Below, in pieces: positions 40,073 through 51,033 of a DNA stretch of 64,000 nt. The stretch spans positions 26,509,469-26,573,468 of the forward strand of contig OX465584.1 of NCBI GenBank assembly GCA_950022655.1, written 5' to 3'. Both the position numbers and the translations under genes were made by a program. The DNA comes from Alentia gelatinosa. Lineage: Eukaryota > Annelida > Polychaeta > Phyllodocida > Polynoidae. The notes under the pieces were generated by a model, which worked only from the letters and a program-made list of their open reading frames with translations, ran no database searches and was not told the DNA's origin. Within the stretch, counting starts at the first letter, position 1. Each line of letters starts with the position of its first letter.

Positions 40073-41309
40073 ATGGAAGAGGATACTCTGGAAGACATTA
40101 TGGCTTCTGCTGCAGTGCTGGAAGCAGGTCTCAAGCTTGTACAAGCTGGTTTCGACTATATAGAAGTTGTGAAGAAGCTGAAGAAGAAACAACGACGGAA
40201 ATGCTGTTCTAAGGCCTGGCTCGGTGTTGAGAGGCGACGGCAATTTGGATTATATGATCAGTTGATGCAGGAGCTACGACTGGAAGACAGCCCTGCCTTC
40301 ATCAACTTCATGAGGATGCCGCCTGCTATGTTCGATGAAATTGTGAGACGTGTGGGGCTTCGTATCACCAAGGAAAGCACCAACTACAGGAAAGCACTAG
40401 AACCAGGGCTGAAAGTGGTTGGCGTGTTCCTAACAACACCATATCCCTCTTTGTTCCAGAGGTGTGCCAGGCCATTGTAGATGAATTTCTTCCCGAAGTT
40501 ATGCCCCCACCAACTACTAAGGAGTTCTGGTCCAACATCGCGATGGCTTCTTGGAACGATGGAACCTGCCGCATGTCCTTGGTGCTTTGGATGGAAAGCA
40601 CGTCTCCTGCAAATGTCCACCGCGATCTGGGTCTACATACTTCAATTACAAGAAGTTCTTCTCCATAGTTCTTCTAGCACTTGTGGACTCAGAGTACAAG
40701 TTTGTCTGGGCAGACATAGGTGGCCGTGGTGCAGCATCCGATGCACAGATTTGGAATGCGTCAGAACTGAAAATGTCCATCGACCAAGGTGAGATGGAGC
40801 TCCCGGACCCAGATCCACTGCCGAATGACACGGAGGATGTTCCATATTTCATTGTGGCGGATGATGCCTTCGGTCTAAGGACTTATCTACAGAAGCCTTT
40901 CAGCTTGAGAGGTCTGGATCGGGAACAACGTATATTCAACTACCGTCTCTCCCGTGCCCGTCGTGTGGTGGAAAATGCCTTTGGTATTCTGGCCAACAGG
41001 TTCCAGGTGCTGATGTCAACCATGGAGCATCGACCAGAAACCATCCGCCTAATCGTCACCACCTGCATGGTCCCTCACAATTTGATGCGGATACGCTACC
41101 CCCGAATACAGAACCATCTACTCGATGTGGAGGACGACGATAATAACATTATTCCTGGAGAGTGGAGACGTGGGCGGTGTATGGAAGACTGTATCACTGT
41201 ACAAGGTCACAACCGGGACAACCGTGACGGAAAGAAATTGCGCAATCTCCTGAAACACTGGACAAACTCATCTGCTAGCATGGTCCCCTGGCAAGAGAAG
41301 ATGATATGA
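40073..41309 (+). pseudogene. Harbinger (HARBI1-like) DDE transposase, frame-damaged
   Basis: Starts MEEDTLEDIMASAAVLEAGL at 40073, with a TATA-like TATATATA just upstream near 39990. The N-terminal part runs to about 40420, where family alignment suggests a short deletion with frame change. The next frame then reads RVPNNTISLFVPEVCQAIVD to about 40540. A second shift leads into the DDE core: FLERWNLPHVLGALDGKHV (first Asp), WADIGGRGAASDAQIWN (second Asp), FIVADDAFGLRTYLQKPF and RVVENAFGILANRFQVL (Glu helix). It ends at the stop at 41307-41309. Catalytic residues look intact, but two frame breaks make it non-autonomous as it stands, unless assembly errors explain them. Confidence 0.85.
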
Positions 41310-41310
41310 A

Positions 41311-41425
41311 GAATGGTCCTCTTCAGGGCCAACACAACGGTCCTTTTCAGGGCCAACACAACGGTCCTTTTCAGGGCCAACACAACGGTCCTTTTCAGGG
41401 CTAACACAATGGTCCTTTTCAGGAC
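41311..41425. repeat. 24-bp tandem repeat downstream of transposase stop
   Basis: About 4.7 copies of a unit reading GGTCCTTTTCAGGGCCAACA plus CAAC, period 24 bp, nearly identical. It lies in the transposase 3' UTR. Confidence 0.95.
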
Positions 41426-41748
41426 TCCCTTTATTTACAAAGATTTGGTCAAATCTCAGGCTTCTTAATTTTTTTTTCTCGATATTTTTCTTTGACTTTT
41501 TTTTTTTTTTTTTTTTTTTCTCTTTTCTTTTACTATTACTTTCCATGGTATTACTGTTGTGTCTGGCATTACTATTTTCTCTATCTTCTTCTGGAAATGT
41601 ATTTCTTCCAATTATTACTATGTACTGAAATAAAGAGCCACACAGAAAATTTCATGTAAAACAAATTTATTCAGAAGGACAACGGGTGTATGCACTCTGA
41701 AAAACGGGAAAATCTACAAGGTAAAAACGTATATACATGTACAACAGT

Positions 41749-43920
41749 TCATGAGTTTCCTTTTGGTGCTGGTGAGCTTGCAAGCATATCTGTAGGACTT
41801 GTGTCCAGTCCACCAGGTGTGGGCAATGAGAAGTGTTGAAGATTCAGACTAGTGTTGAAGGGGGGCGGAGAGTTATCAAGTGTGAGCAGTGCTGAGTTTA
41901 TCATGATGCTGGTGTTGCTGATGTCCTGTGATAGAGTTTCTGAAGACTGTGTGTGCTGCAGTACCTCCTGTGTCTTCTTCTGTGTCTGCTGCGGCTTTGA
42001 GGAGAGAGACTGCTGCGGCTGTGAGGAGAGAGACTGCTGCGGCTGTGAGGAGAGAGACTGCTGCGGCTGTGAGGAGAGAGACTGCTGTGACTGGGACGGA
42101 AGAGACTGCTGTGACTGGGATGACAGAGACTGCTGTGACTGGGATGACAGAGACTGCTGCGATTGGGATGACAACTGCGACACAAGAGGTAGCTGCATGT
42201 ACTTCGACATGTATGCCGCAGACTGGCTCCCCCACAGAGAGCCCTGCTGCATGGTGGGGGTGGTTTGTCTCCATTGATGCGGCATTGGCTGATAGTCATA
42301 CTCGGGCACAGTCTGCAATTGATGGTACTGCGTCTGGTGTTGCGCCTGGTGTTGTGGCTGGTGTTGCGGCTGGTGTTGCGGCTGGTATTGGGGCCGGTGT
42401 TGCGCCTGCTGTTGCGCCTGCTGTTCTCTCCTGCGTCTTTTCCAGTCTCTATCAAGTTTGATAAATAAATCCTCAAACTCGAGGAATTCATCATCGGTTA
42501 CTGTGCGGCATACCTCTTTAACCCAGTTGAGGAAAGCGTTTCGCTCACTGGGTTCCTCTCTTGTGGCGATGCGGGAAGACACTTGACTAATCTGCTCCCT
42601 CGCTTCTAGCAGAGTATTTCTAATTTCGGCCATGACCGGCTCAACAGATGCTGCTGTTTTTTGAGAGGTGGTGGGGGAGGGGCAGGCTGCAGCATTTACT
42701 CCCCCTATGTCATCCGGAGGGACTTGGTCTTCTCGTGCAATGCGCTCGGCTTCTCCCAAATCACCGCGTGCTTCAGCCAGCGCTTCTCTCACCTGTAATT
42801 ATAAGAAGTGAACACCTATAAGTTAATTGCCTCAATTATTTGGCATCTATAATATTTATGCATAGTACAGTGGAACCCCATTTCCGGAACACCCCACTTC
42901 AAAATCGTGGAGTAATGTGCATTTATACAATTATCTATACAGTTCTATATAATTACTACGCATCAACCTCTCATGGTTCAAGGCCACCTGTCCACAAAAG
43001 CATCGATTATTGTCTATTAAAATAGTAGCTGTCTTTTGGATGTTGTCCTAGATTGCATGAAGCTAATGAAATACTCACATTTTGTACTGGTTTACGCCGG
43101 TGACGGATGACACCATCGAGGTACTTAAACCGCTCCAGGACCCACTTCTCCCGGTACGTGAGGACCCGGGCACCCTGGCCGGACTTTGTTGAATGAAGTT
43201 TTGTGTTCCAATCTCGCAAGTCAATGTACCACACCTTGAGTTCTTGTACTGAAAAAGAAAAGTGAAGGAGATATTAAGAAATATTGTCTATATTTCTTTC
43301 CAGGTGAGCAGGTTGGTGGGTACAAGTAGCTGCAGGGGGCTAGAATACCAATGGGATGTGTGTATAAGGGTATAAATTTGGATTAATTTTAAAAGATATC
43401 TTCGAATATTTTACAGAAAGTATTTTAAAGTTTTCTATATGGGTATATGAGACTATATAAAGATTGAAATATAATTGAAGAAAAATGCACACCCACCTTG
43501 AAGACCTATTTCTTCTGCTTTTTCTGCCCACAGTCTTTCCTTGAGAGGCCGGTTCTTGAAATCTTTGTTCTGAAGACACCACAGGCAGGGGTGAGCCTCC
43601 ACCCATTCAATGATATCGGTCTCCCGCTGTTCATCTCCCAACCGTATGGTTTTCTGCCGATGCCCTTTTTTTCCCTTGTGTGTCTCTTCTTGAGGTGTAC
43701 TTTGTGAGGCTGTGGAGGAGGAAGAGGATGTCCTCCGGCGCTGTAGGGGTGGAGGTTTTTCTGAGGAAGTAAGTGTGCCAGCAGCAGAAGCAGCTTCCTC
43801 ATCTAGTTCATGTTGAAATTCACTATGTACTTCCACTTGTACTGTCTGTGTGTGAGGGGCAGCTGGGGGAGCTGGACTGGGAGGGGCCAGGGGCCAGGGG
43901 CTCTCCTCTTCGCCTTTGAT
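41749..43920 (-). CDS. Harbinger-encoded MADF/Myb-like DNA-binding protein
   Basis: Partner of Harbinger transposases; in known systems it binds the element ends and brings transposase to the nucleus. Exons about 43920-43497, 43248-43079 and 42792-41749 join in frame with AG/GT ends. The first two carry a MADF-type domain (IIEWVEAHPCLWCLQNKDFK, ERLWAEKAEEIGLQ, VWYIDLRDWNTKL, LERFKYLDGV). The last exon is acidic then strongly repetitive: QPQHQPQHQ near residues 130-150 and SSQSQQSL units in tandem. No ATG exists in the domain frame. The natural ATG at 43928 (MPRSKAKRR) is in another frame, separated by a 7-bp GGGGCCA repeat near 43884-43900, so the 5' end is probably frameshifted. Confidence 0.75.
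41990..42170. repeat. 24-bp coding repeat (Ser/Gln) in Harbinger MADF protein
   Basis: Tandem 24-bp units (GACTGCTGCGGCTGTGAGGA plus GAGA and variants), read on the minus strand as SLSSQSQQ / SLSSQPQQ octapeptides. Two sub-variants (CTGTGAGGAGAGA and CTGGGATGACAGA types) are grouped, which suggests stepwise expansion. Confidence 0.93.
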
Positions 43921-44019
43921 CTAGGCATGGTGCACGTTGAGTGGTTGAAGTGTAGTAGTGTTCTCTTCGAAGTCCGAAAGTGGTCTGAACTCTGACCTGG
44001 GGTGCCTCTTTTTATATAG

Positions 44020-44180
44020 GAACTCCGCCCTCCGTTTCCTTCCGCAACACTTCCGCAACCTTACGTTACTCTTCCGTAAATATCCGTTACTCTTCCGCAA
44101 TTTTACGTTACTCCTCCGTTGGCGTCCATTGGCGTCCGTTACTCTTCCGTACGACTTGCAGCTGCTTCCGTTTTACATTA
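44020..44180. repeat. Right subterminal TTCCG array of Harbinger element
   Basis: Repeated CTTCCGTTACTCTTCCGCAA-like motifs match the composition of the left array. They lie just upstream of the MADF-protein gene, so they may also act as its promoter. A classical TIR end was not found to the right. Confidence 0.7.
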
Positions 44181-44489
44181 TAATATTGATTTGGCGTCAT
44201 TTACGCCAATAGAACAGTGGTTTGAACCTCCCTGACAGAACCTCAGCCCCATGTCATAGCCAACAAGGACATATTATCCAAGTTTTCTGTCTCGTTGAGG
44301 CAGAAAAAATCCACATGAAAAATATTTCCACTTTTTTCCCTGACCCCAACTGACATCCCTGAAGAAAGAGTATGGCTGTCTTTAAAATTGGCCTGCTGGG
44401 GTCGACAGCAATGATCAATCTGTTCACCCTCTTGGTCATCTTGCCTCAGGGTGGTGCAGGCAGGATATGTTTGCATGCAAGCATAACTA

Positions 44490-44840
44490 AAGTGACCAGG
44501 GTGGGCAATTAGTTGACTGGTAAAGAGCACTGGACTCCCAAGGTTTCGGACTGTGTGGCTATCATGCTCTCATTCAACCCCAGCAGTGGTAGATTTACTG
44601 GTTAAAGGTTAATCCTTCTGATACCATGTCTATGTGGTTTTCAGCAGCGGTAGATTTTCTGCTATCTCAAAGTCCAATCCTTCTCATACCATGTCTATGT
44701 GGTGTGGGAAGTCAAAGACCTCCGACCTCGGTATAGTTTAGGGGTGAATTTTCTACCTATATTCATCTCATAGATTCGGTCAAACCCAAAGTAAGTCTAA
44801 TAGAACATATTAGACGTTAAACTCCCGAAACAAACAAAAC
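44490..44840 (+). mobile_element. tRNA-derived SINE, second copy with internal duplication
   Basis: Head GGGTGGGCAATTAGTTGACT then GGTAAAGAGCACTGGACT. The body block AGCAGTGGTAGATTTACTGG ... ACCATGTCTATGTGGT is duplicated (44582-44639 and 44644-44702). The shared tail TTCATCTCATAGATTCGGTC leads to an A-rich end (AACAAACAAAACC) near 44840. Confidence 0.78.
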
Positions 44841-45478
44841 CTTGAAAATTGCAGGTGAGCTAAACTTTGCTTGGTTACTGACATAAGGAAAGCAAATAAT
44901 TTTCAACTGACTACTGTTTAAATATCACCTATATGGACTTTTTATATGGTAAAAATAGTTACTTTATCTATGACTTTTGTAAATGTGTATAGTTATTTTG
45001 CCAATCTAAAACTGTCTTTTTCGGTAAGGGCGGCTTAGAAACAAATTTAACACTCAAATTTTGTCCAATGAACCATAGGTGTGAATAGTAAACATGCTTC
45101 TTGATGGTACACGATTGCTGATAGTTATTGGCATCCAGGTACTCTAGTGGTCTGATTCAGATACTTTGGGCATTATGGAAATGACATGCATTTAATTAGG
45201 GCCCAATTAAGAAAATTTATGGGTGCAGAATTGTTTCAAAGACTGTTGAAAAACGAGGAAACAAGTTGAAGTTTTGAACGGAAATTCAAAAGTGGGATAC
45301 TCAGGATGTGGAATGAACAGAACAAAATGTATATGAACTTGTGTCAAGGTCAAGGCCACTATTTATATTGTCTGAAGACAGCATGTATACATCAGTGACT
45401 TCAGATGGTGGTTGTAAGGAGGCTATTCTGCACTGAATACATCTAACACAATACTATCCACAGTGTAGTCACTGTTAG

Positions 45479-46520
45479 AGGCCTATTCCACCAAAAAGGC
45501 CCTCAGCAGGCGGGTTTTTGCCCTCCAGCCGGCGTTTGCCGCCGGGGCCGGCCGCCCGGCCGCCCCTAAACCCCTAAATTCTAGGAGCTGTTCCACCAAA
45601 GCCCCACAAGGCGACCAACAGGCGTACACAAGGCGCCCGGCGAGCGCCCATAGAGCCGGCCGGACCCGGAGCGGCGATACCCTCGCAGCAGGTTCGCGAT
45701 TGCCGTCTGGTGGACGTTGGCGGCACTAACGCGCAAGCCCGTGGTTCTCTATCGATCCGATAGGCGGCGCGGCAAGCAGCGATACACTACGGCGCTCTGA
45801 AGCCGGGAAATCCACGTATCGAGCGGAGCAGCATGCCCGCACGTCGGGATTTGTACGGAAACGGCCAGAGGACATCAAATAACCACGGAAATACATGTTA
45901 AATCGAACAATGAAGGTAAATAAAGATAAGGATTGATGTTATGAATGTCTATATTTGACATTGGTGCTTATATTTTGCCCAAACTGCCGCAACTGCCGAG
46001 ATATCTGTGTCCGCGTATTGGGATACCGTCCGCGGGCCTTTGTTGACGGTGTATATCGTAGTATATGCCGGCAAGCGGTCAACGCGCGCCCGGGGAACAG
46101 CTCTCCGCGTCATGCTCTTGGCACGCCGGCCGGCCTGTCGGGGGCTTAAAATCAAATCAAACAGTTTTTCTCCAGCAGGACTTTGCGGGGGAGGTCGTGA
46201 TCATAATGCCCAGTCGGCCTTCTCTGTGGTTATCACTATATTTTGATGGAACACCTCCAAAATTGGCTATTTCAGGTATTGTCCCCGGCCGGTGGCCGGC
46301 GGCCACCAACAGGTCAGCCGATACTGCCCGGCTACGCGTTTTTGGAGGCACGGTGGCCGGCAGGGACCGGCCGTGTGGAGCCTGTGAGCTGTCATGGGCT
46401 GTTCCACCAAGCAGATTATCGCCGCCGGCGGGAGGTTTGGGCCGGCTATTGCCGCCGATCGCCAATAGGCGACCACAAGGGGCCCTGCCTGGGCTCGTGC
46501 CTCCTTGGTGGAATAGGCCT
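45479..46520. mobile_element. GC-rich TIR element, AGGCCTATTCCACCAA ends
   Basis: Left AGGCCTATTCCACCAAAAAG, right CCTTGGTGGAATAGGCCT; about 1.04 kb. It is conspicuously GC-rich in an AT-rich neighbourhood (CCGGCCGCCCGGCC). Second, internal end-like boxes read GCTGTTCCACCAA at 45590 and 46400. Open frames inside are a by-product of GC content; no known domain was seen. Confidence 0.78.
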
Positions 46521-46789
46521 ATAAAAGAAGTGTTCTGAAAATGCCAGCCTGTGAACATCATTGTGTTATATTTTAATCTCTCATGTTCTCAATAATTGAG
46601 ATGTGGGCCTGTTAGCCTCAATGATCTAATGAGTGGAGTAGGCACCATGACGACTGAATATCTGGTATATTTTAGCAGCAAAAATTATGGCAGGTATGAA
46701 ATGTCCAAACTACCAAACTACCAGAAGGGCATGTTGAGTAGGGAATTAGATGCTCAGAGGAATGAGCAATGAGCTAAGCAAACTTAGCC

Positions 46790-48870
46790 TCCAACTACAG
46801 GCTATAGCCATGACTAGCTGTTGGCCAAGACAATGGAGATGATGGTAAACAACCAGCTGGTATGGTATCTAGAGTCCAAAAACTTGTTGACTCTTTACCA
46901 GTCAGGATTCCGCAAGGGTCATAGTACCACCAATCATCTTATTCTGCTGGAAAGCTACATCCGAGAAGGCTTTGCCAATAATGAACATGTTGTTGCCATA
47001 TTTTTTTTACCTGGGAAAGGCTTATGACATAACATGGACATTTGGCATCCTTCAAGACATGCATAACCTTGGACTGCAAGGAAGAATCCTACTGTTTGTG
47101 CAAGGCTTCCTTGTGAACAGAACATTCAATGTCCGCCTTGGTGTCACAGAGTCGATGAAGGTCGACCAGGAAATGGGAGTGCCACAGGGATGTGTTCTCT
47201 CAGTGACCCTCTTTGGCATAAAAATAAATGAGATAACAAAAACTCTGCAGTGGGATCTAAAGTGCCGCCTGTATGTAGATGACTTTGTCATCTGCTTCAA
47301 GGCCAGCCATATGGCCACTGTAGAGAGAAAACTACAACAGACTTTAAACAGTCTTGAAACTTGGACCACTGAAAATGGTTGCAGGTTTTCAGAAACAAAA
47401 ACAACATGCATCCACTTCTGTCGGAGGTGGCGGTGTAAGGAAATGCCTGCCATTACATTTAAATGGAAGCAGCTCAAAATAGAGAAGGAGGTAAAGTTCC
47501 TTGGACTCATGTTTGATCGCATCCTGTCATGTTGAGTACCTCTGCAAAAAATGCCAAAAAGCAATGAATCTCTTAAAAATGCCCACTTAAAATCTCCCAC
47601 TCACAATGGAGGGCAGACAGGGAGATTCTGCTCACACTCTACAAGACATATGTCGAGTCCCGCCTGGACTATGGGTCGGTAGTGTATGCATCAGCTGCTA
47701 AGTCCTATCTGGACTGGCTCAAACCTATCCAGACCCAGGGACTGAGGCTGTGTCTCGGTGCATTCCGATCCTCACCAGCTGTTAGTCTTCATGTGGAGGC
47801 AGGGATTCTCCAGCATGATCTGCGGCGTGAGAAGCTGTCTCTCCAGTATGCCATCAAAGTGAAGGCTAACAAAAGAAACCCAGCATATGACACAATCTTC
47901 AGAAATGATTATAGTGTCTATAACAGAAAGAATAATGTAACAAAACCCTTCTCAGCACGAGTGAGAACTCTGATCCGAGAGGCCCGTGTCCCATTCACAA
48001 GGTGATGGAAGAAGGGCCAGCTGAGTCCCCACCATGGACAATGGCATTATCCACCATCATCTTTGACCTGTGTAAGAACAAGAAAGTAGAAACATCAGCA
48101 AATATATATGAAAACAAATTTGCCAAAATCCATCACCTCTATAGAAACTACACAGAGGTGTATACGGATGGCTCGAAAGATGGGAACCGTTTAGGCTTTG
48201 CTGCGCACAGTCCCTATGGAAATTGCAAAGGAGCACTACATCAAAGAAGCAGCATCTTCACTGCTGAAGCACATACCTTGCTGAGTGCTTTGGAATGGAT
48301 GAAGGTATCAAATCATAGAGAGTATACCATCTTCTCTGACTCCAAGTCATGTCAGTATGGCCCAAGGAACCCTGTTCTACAGGCAATAAGAAAATCCTAC
48401 TCGGAATTGGAGCAACAGGAAAAGGATGTTGCTGGCTCCCTAGCCATATTGACATAGAGGGAAACGAGGCTGCAGACCAAGCTGCCAAAACAACATTGAG
48501 TTGGAAACCAGGTTTTGGCTCCTGTCTCACACTCAGACCTTCTCCCAATCTCCAAAGAGTACACTAAACAGGAATAGTAGAGCCGATGGAGCTCAAGCCA
48601 GGACAACAAATTACATGCCATTGAACCATCAGTTGGCAGAAATCAAGACTATGCAAGCTTGACAAGAAGTGAAGTGATAAGACTGACCCTTCTTTGGATA
48701 GGTCACTCACTGCTTACACATGGGCACCTCATGCAGGATGAGGAACGACCCACATGCCAGCGTTGTAGGGTGCCTCTTTCTGTTGAGCACCTGCTGCTTA
48801 AACCATTCACGGCGGGCTCCTACACAGTCATGTATATAGGGGTCGGGTATTAGTACCTATATAGTGCTAG
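46790..48870 (+). pseudogene. 5'-truncated non-LTR retrotransposon with RT and RNase H (I-like)
   Basis: Starts inside the RT domain (AKTMEMMVNNQLVWYLE, YQSGFRKGHSTTNHLILLES). A frame break occurs at a T8 run near 46999, then GKAYDITWTFGIL, MGVPQGCVLSVTLFGIKIN and the catalytic YVDD box near 47276. The connection region reads VESRLDYGSVVYASAAKSYL. The RNase H domain reads YTEVYTDGSKDGNRLGFAA, EAHTLLSALEWMK and FSDSKS, then in another frame WLPSHIDIEGNEAADQA. A CxxC...H tail (CQRCRVPLSVEHLLL) ends near 48810. Several frameshifts and stops make it dead. RNase H downstream of RT points to the I group rather than CR1/RTE. Confidence 0.85.
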
Positions 48871-51033
48871 GGAACGGGTATCCACAGGCCAGTTATGGTA
48901 ATTTGATGATGTGATCATGTGATATAACATGTGATACTTGATATCATTTTCCATTTCCATAAACATTTTAAATATGATGCTATACCTAAACTCGAAAAGG
49001 TATCACCCGATCTGGACTGGTGATGCCTTAAGGCATCACCCGATCCTGTGTGGTGATGCCTTAAGGCATCACCCGCAGGTAATGGGTTAACTGTCAAGCA
49101 ACAAAGAAAAGCAGGGATAAGTACATTCAGTGTGCAACATCCATGTCCAGTGTTTTCAGCCACACTGGGAAGAAAGAAATTCTGAAGTTTCTTTGGGAAA
49201 CAAAGATTTTCGAAAAGCTATAAAAAAGAACAAAGAACTTACATGGCCAAAACAGTCCAGTACGGGAGGTTGGCAAATGAGCTGTCAGCCGGCTTGACAT
49301 GTAGCCAATTACAAGGAGCAGCTTCATACTCATCAGCTTGCTGACCCGATTGGTATGGTGCAGCACCTGGTTTATTGTTGTCAGTATAATGTGACCGGTG
49401 GAGTGTTGTGTCCATGGTCTGCGGCATAGCCCTTCAGTGAGGCAGCACTATAAAAAGGGCATAGGGTCCCACTGCTACAAGCAGACCAAAGTTTAGTTAG
49501 TATACCTTGCAAGAACCTGATAGGTGAACCAATGAGTCAGTCTCAAAAGGACTTAACTAGCCTACCGAGACATAAAACTACACAAACAATTCGGCAGACC
49601 CTCAACAGGGACAAAATACAAAGGACTGTGTCATTAAAATAGTTGAAGTTCTGTGCACATCTGAGGGGAAGCCAGAAACAAAGATCTTTCTACATACAAA
49701 GCATACTGGAAAAGGTTGTTCAAAGCACAATGGTTCTCAAGAGTCCTGGCACAGATTCTGCAGTCAAATAGCGAAGAAATAGCATACAGGCTATATATAC
49801 CTGGATCCTTATATCACTAAAAAATAGATCAAAACGTTCCTAAGGGATGTCACAACATGGCCACATAGCAAAAATACTGCAAATGAAAAGCTTGTATTGT
49901 CTTTAGATTATTTAAGAAACAAATTTATGGAAAATTGCAGATGTATAAAGGGTCAATGATAGTACACACAGGAAGAAGGCTGCTGTAGGACAGTGAGAAC
50001 ACATATTTTGATTTTGTTTGCTTTGAGTCCAGCTGAAAGGACCGCAATATGTAGTCCAATACCAAAGTTTTATTTGATGAGCCATTATAATATTTTCAAG
50101 AACATGTAACTGAATTATGACTTTTAGCACATAGAACTATAGGCATTCAAGATTTTGACGGTAGGTCTCCTCAGCAGCTGTTGTCATGGTAATCTGGCCT
50201 CTGCGACAACAAGTGGAAATGTTAACTAGAAGGAAAATACAGTGGAAATGAAACCAAATTAATTACATACCCGTCCAAATACTTTGATAGATAAATACTG
50301 CTATCCCTCATAGAATATATATTGTGCCGTAGAAGTGTAGAACTACCATAGTCGTAGATAATAATTAGATTACTTTTATTCATGGATACTTGACCTTAGG
50401 GCCTCAAAAATGTCTAGTTTCTATCCTATTTCGTCTCCTTTCTCTCTAAAGAAATGCTTACGACCTGAAACAGCATAACCTGTCCAAGCTATCCAGAGAA
50501 TTTAAAGTACATTACCATCATTAACATTTATGATCCCGCTAAAATGAATTTCCAGATTTGTTCTTGCGTTTGATAACAAAAATATTCTACAAGATTATAG
50601 TAGAATAACATCATACCTGAAATTTGTTAGTTATTTACTTGAATTAGTCAGGTTTCAATCATTTCTCTTGCCAGTAACCATTGTTTTTCTTATCGACATC
50701 GTATACAAAGCACCCATTGAAAATGCATGGGGACTCAGTAAACCACTATCCATTGTATAAAACCTGTCAGATACCATAACTGTGGTATACGGCCTCGAAA
50801 CCATAGTATACGGGAGAAAAGTCCCTTTGTGATAAAGAGGAAAGAAATAGTCCCTAATGTCATACCCTTTAATGTGGAAATTACTGGGTTTGATTTATTA
50901 AAAAAGATGGATGATAAAAGATGGTTGATGTCATAATATATTCGCTAGCTCTCGTGTATTGCTACTCGTCAACCTCTCGCGGTTTACGGCCGCCTGTCCA
51001 CAAAAACATTGATTATTGTCTATATTTTCCAGT
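48871..51033. other. Intergenic, no gene recognised
   Basis: Contains two ATGCCT-n-AGGCAT palindromes near 49022-49075 followed by TAATGGGTTAA. The remainder is AT-rich without recognised features, apart from the dispersed CCACCTGTCCACAAAA-type repeat near 50970-51010. Confidence 0.55.

Larger units (their letters stand above)
39413..44200. mobile_element. PIF/Harbinger DNA transposon with two convergent genes
   Basis: A HARBI1-type DDE transposase (plus strand, 40.07-41.31 kb) faces a MADF/Myb-like protein gene (minus strand, 43.9-41.75 kb). This two-gene organisation is diagnostic of autonomous PIF/Harbinger elements. Both ends (39.42-39.98 and 44.02-44.18 kb) are packed with TTCCG/CGGAA motifs. 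A terminal segment starting near 39413 (GGCTCAGTCACACCGG) looks like a TIR, but no clear inverted partner was found on the right, so the right boundary is approximate and possibly truncated. The poly(A) signals of the two genes (41629-41634 plus; 41666-41671 minus) lie 32 bp apart. Confidence 0.85.

Noticed and set aside
42265..42468. Plus-strand frame rich in VLRLVLRL
   Set aside because: Antisense of the Gln/His/Pro repeat of the MADF protein.
41852..42494. Long alternative frames over the Ser/Gln repeat region
   Set aside because: Shadows of the MADF protein repeat; the 24-bp unit keeps all frames open.
46065..46561. Overlapping frames of 130-157 codons on both strands
   Set aside because: They lie inside the GC-rich TIR element; few stops are expected at that GC content, and no domain is visible.
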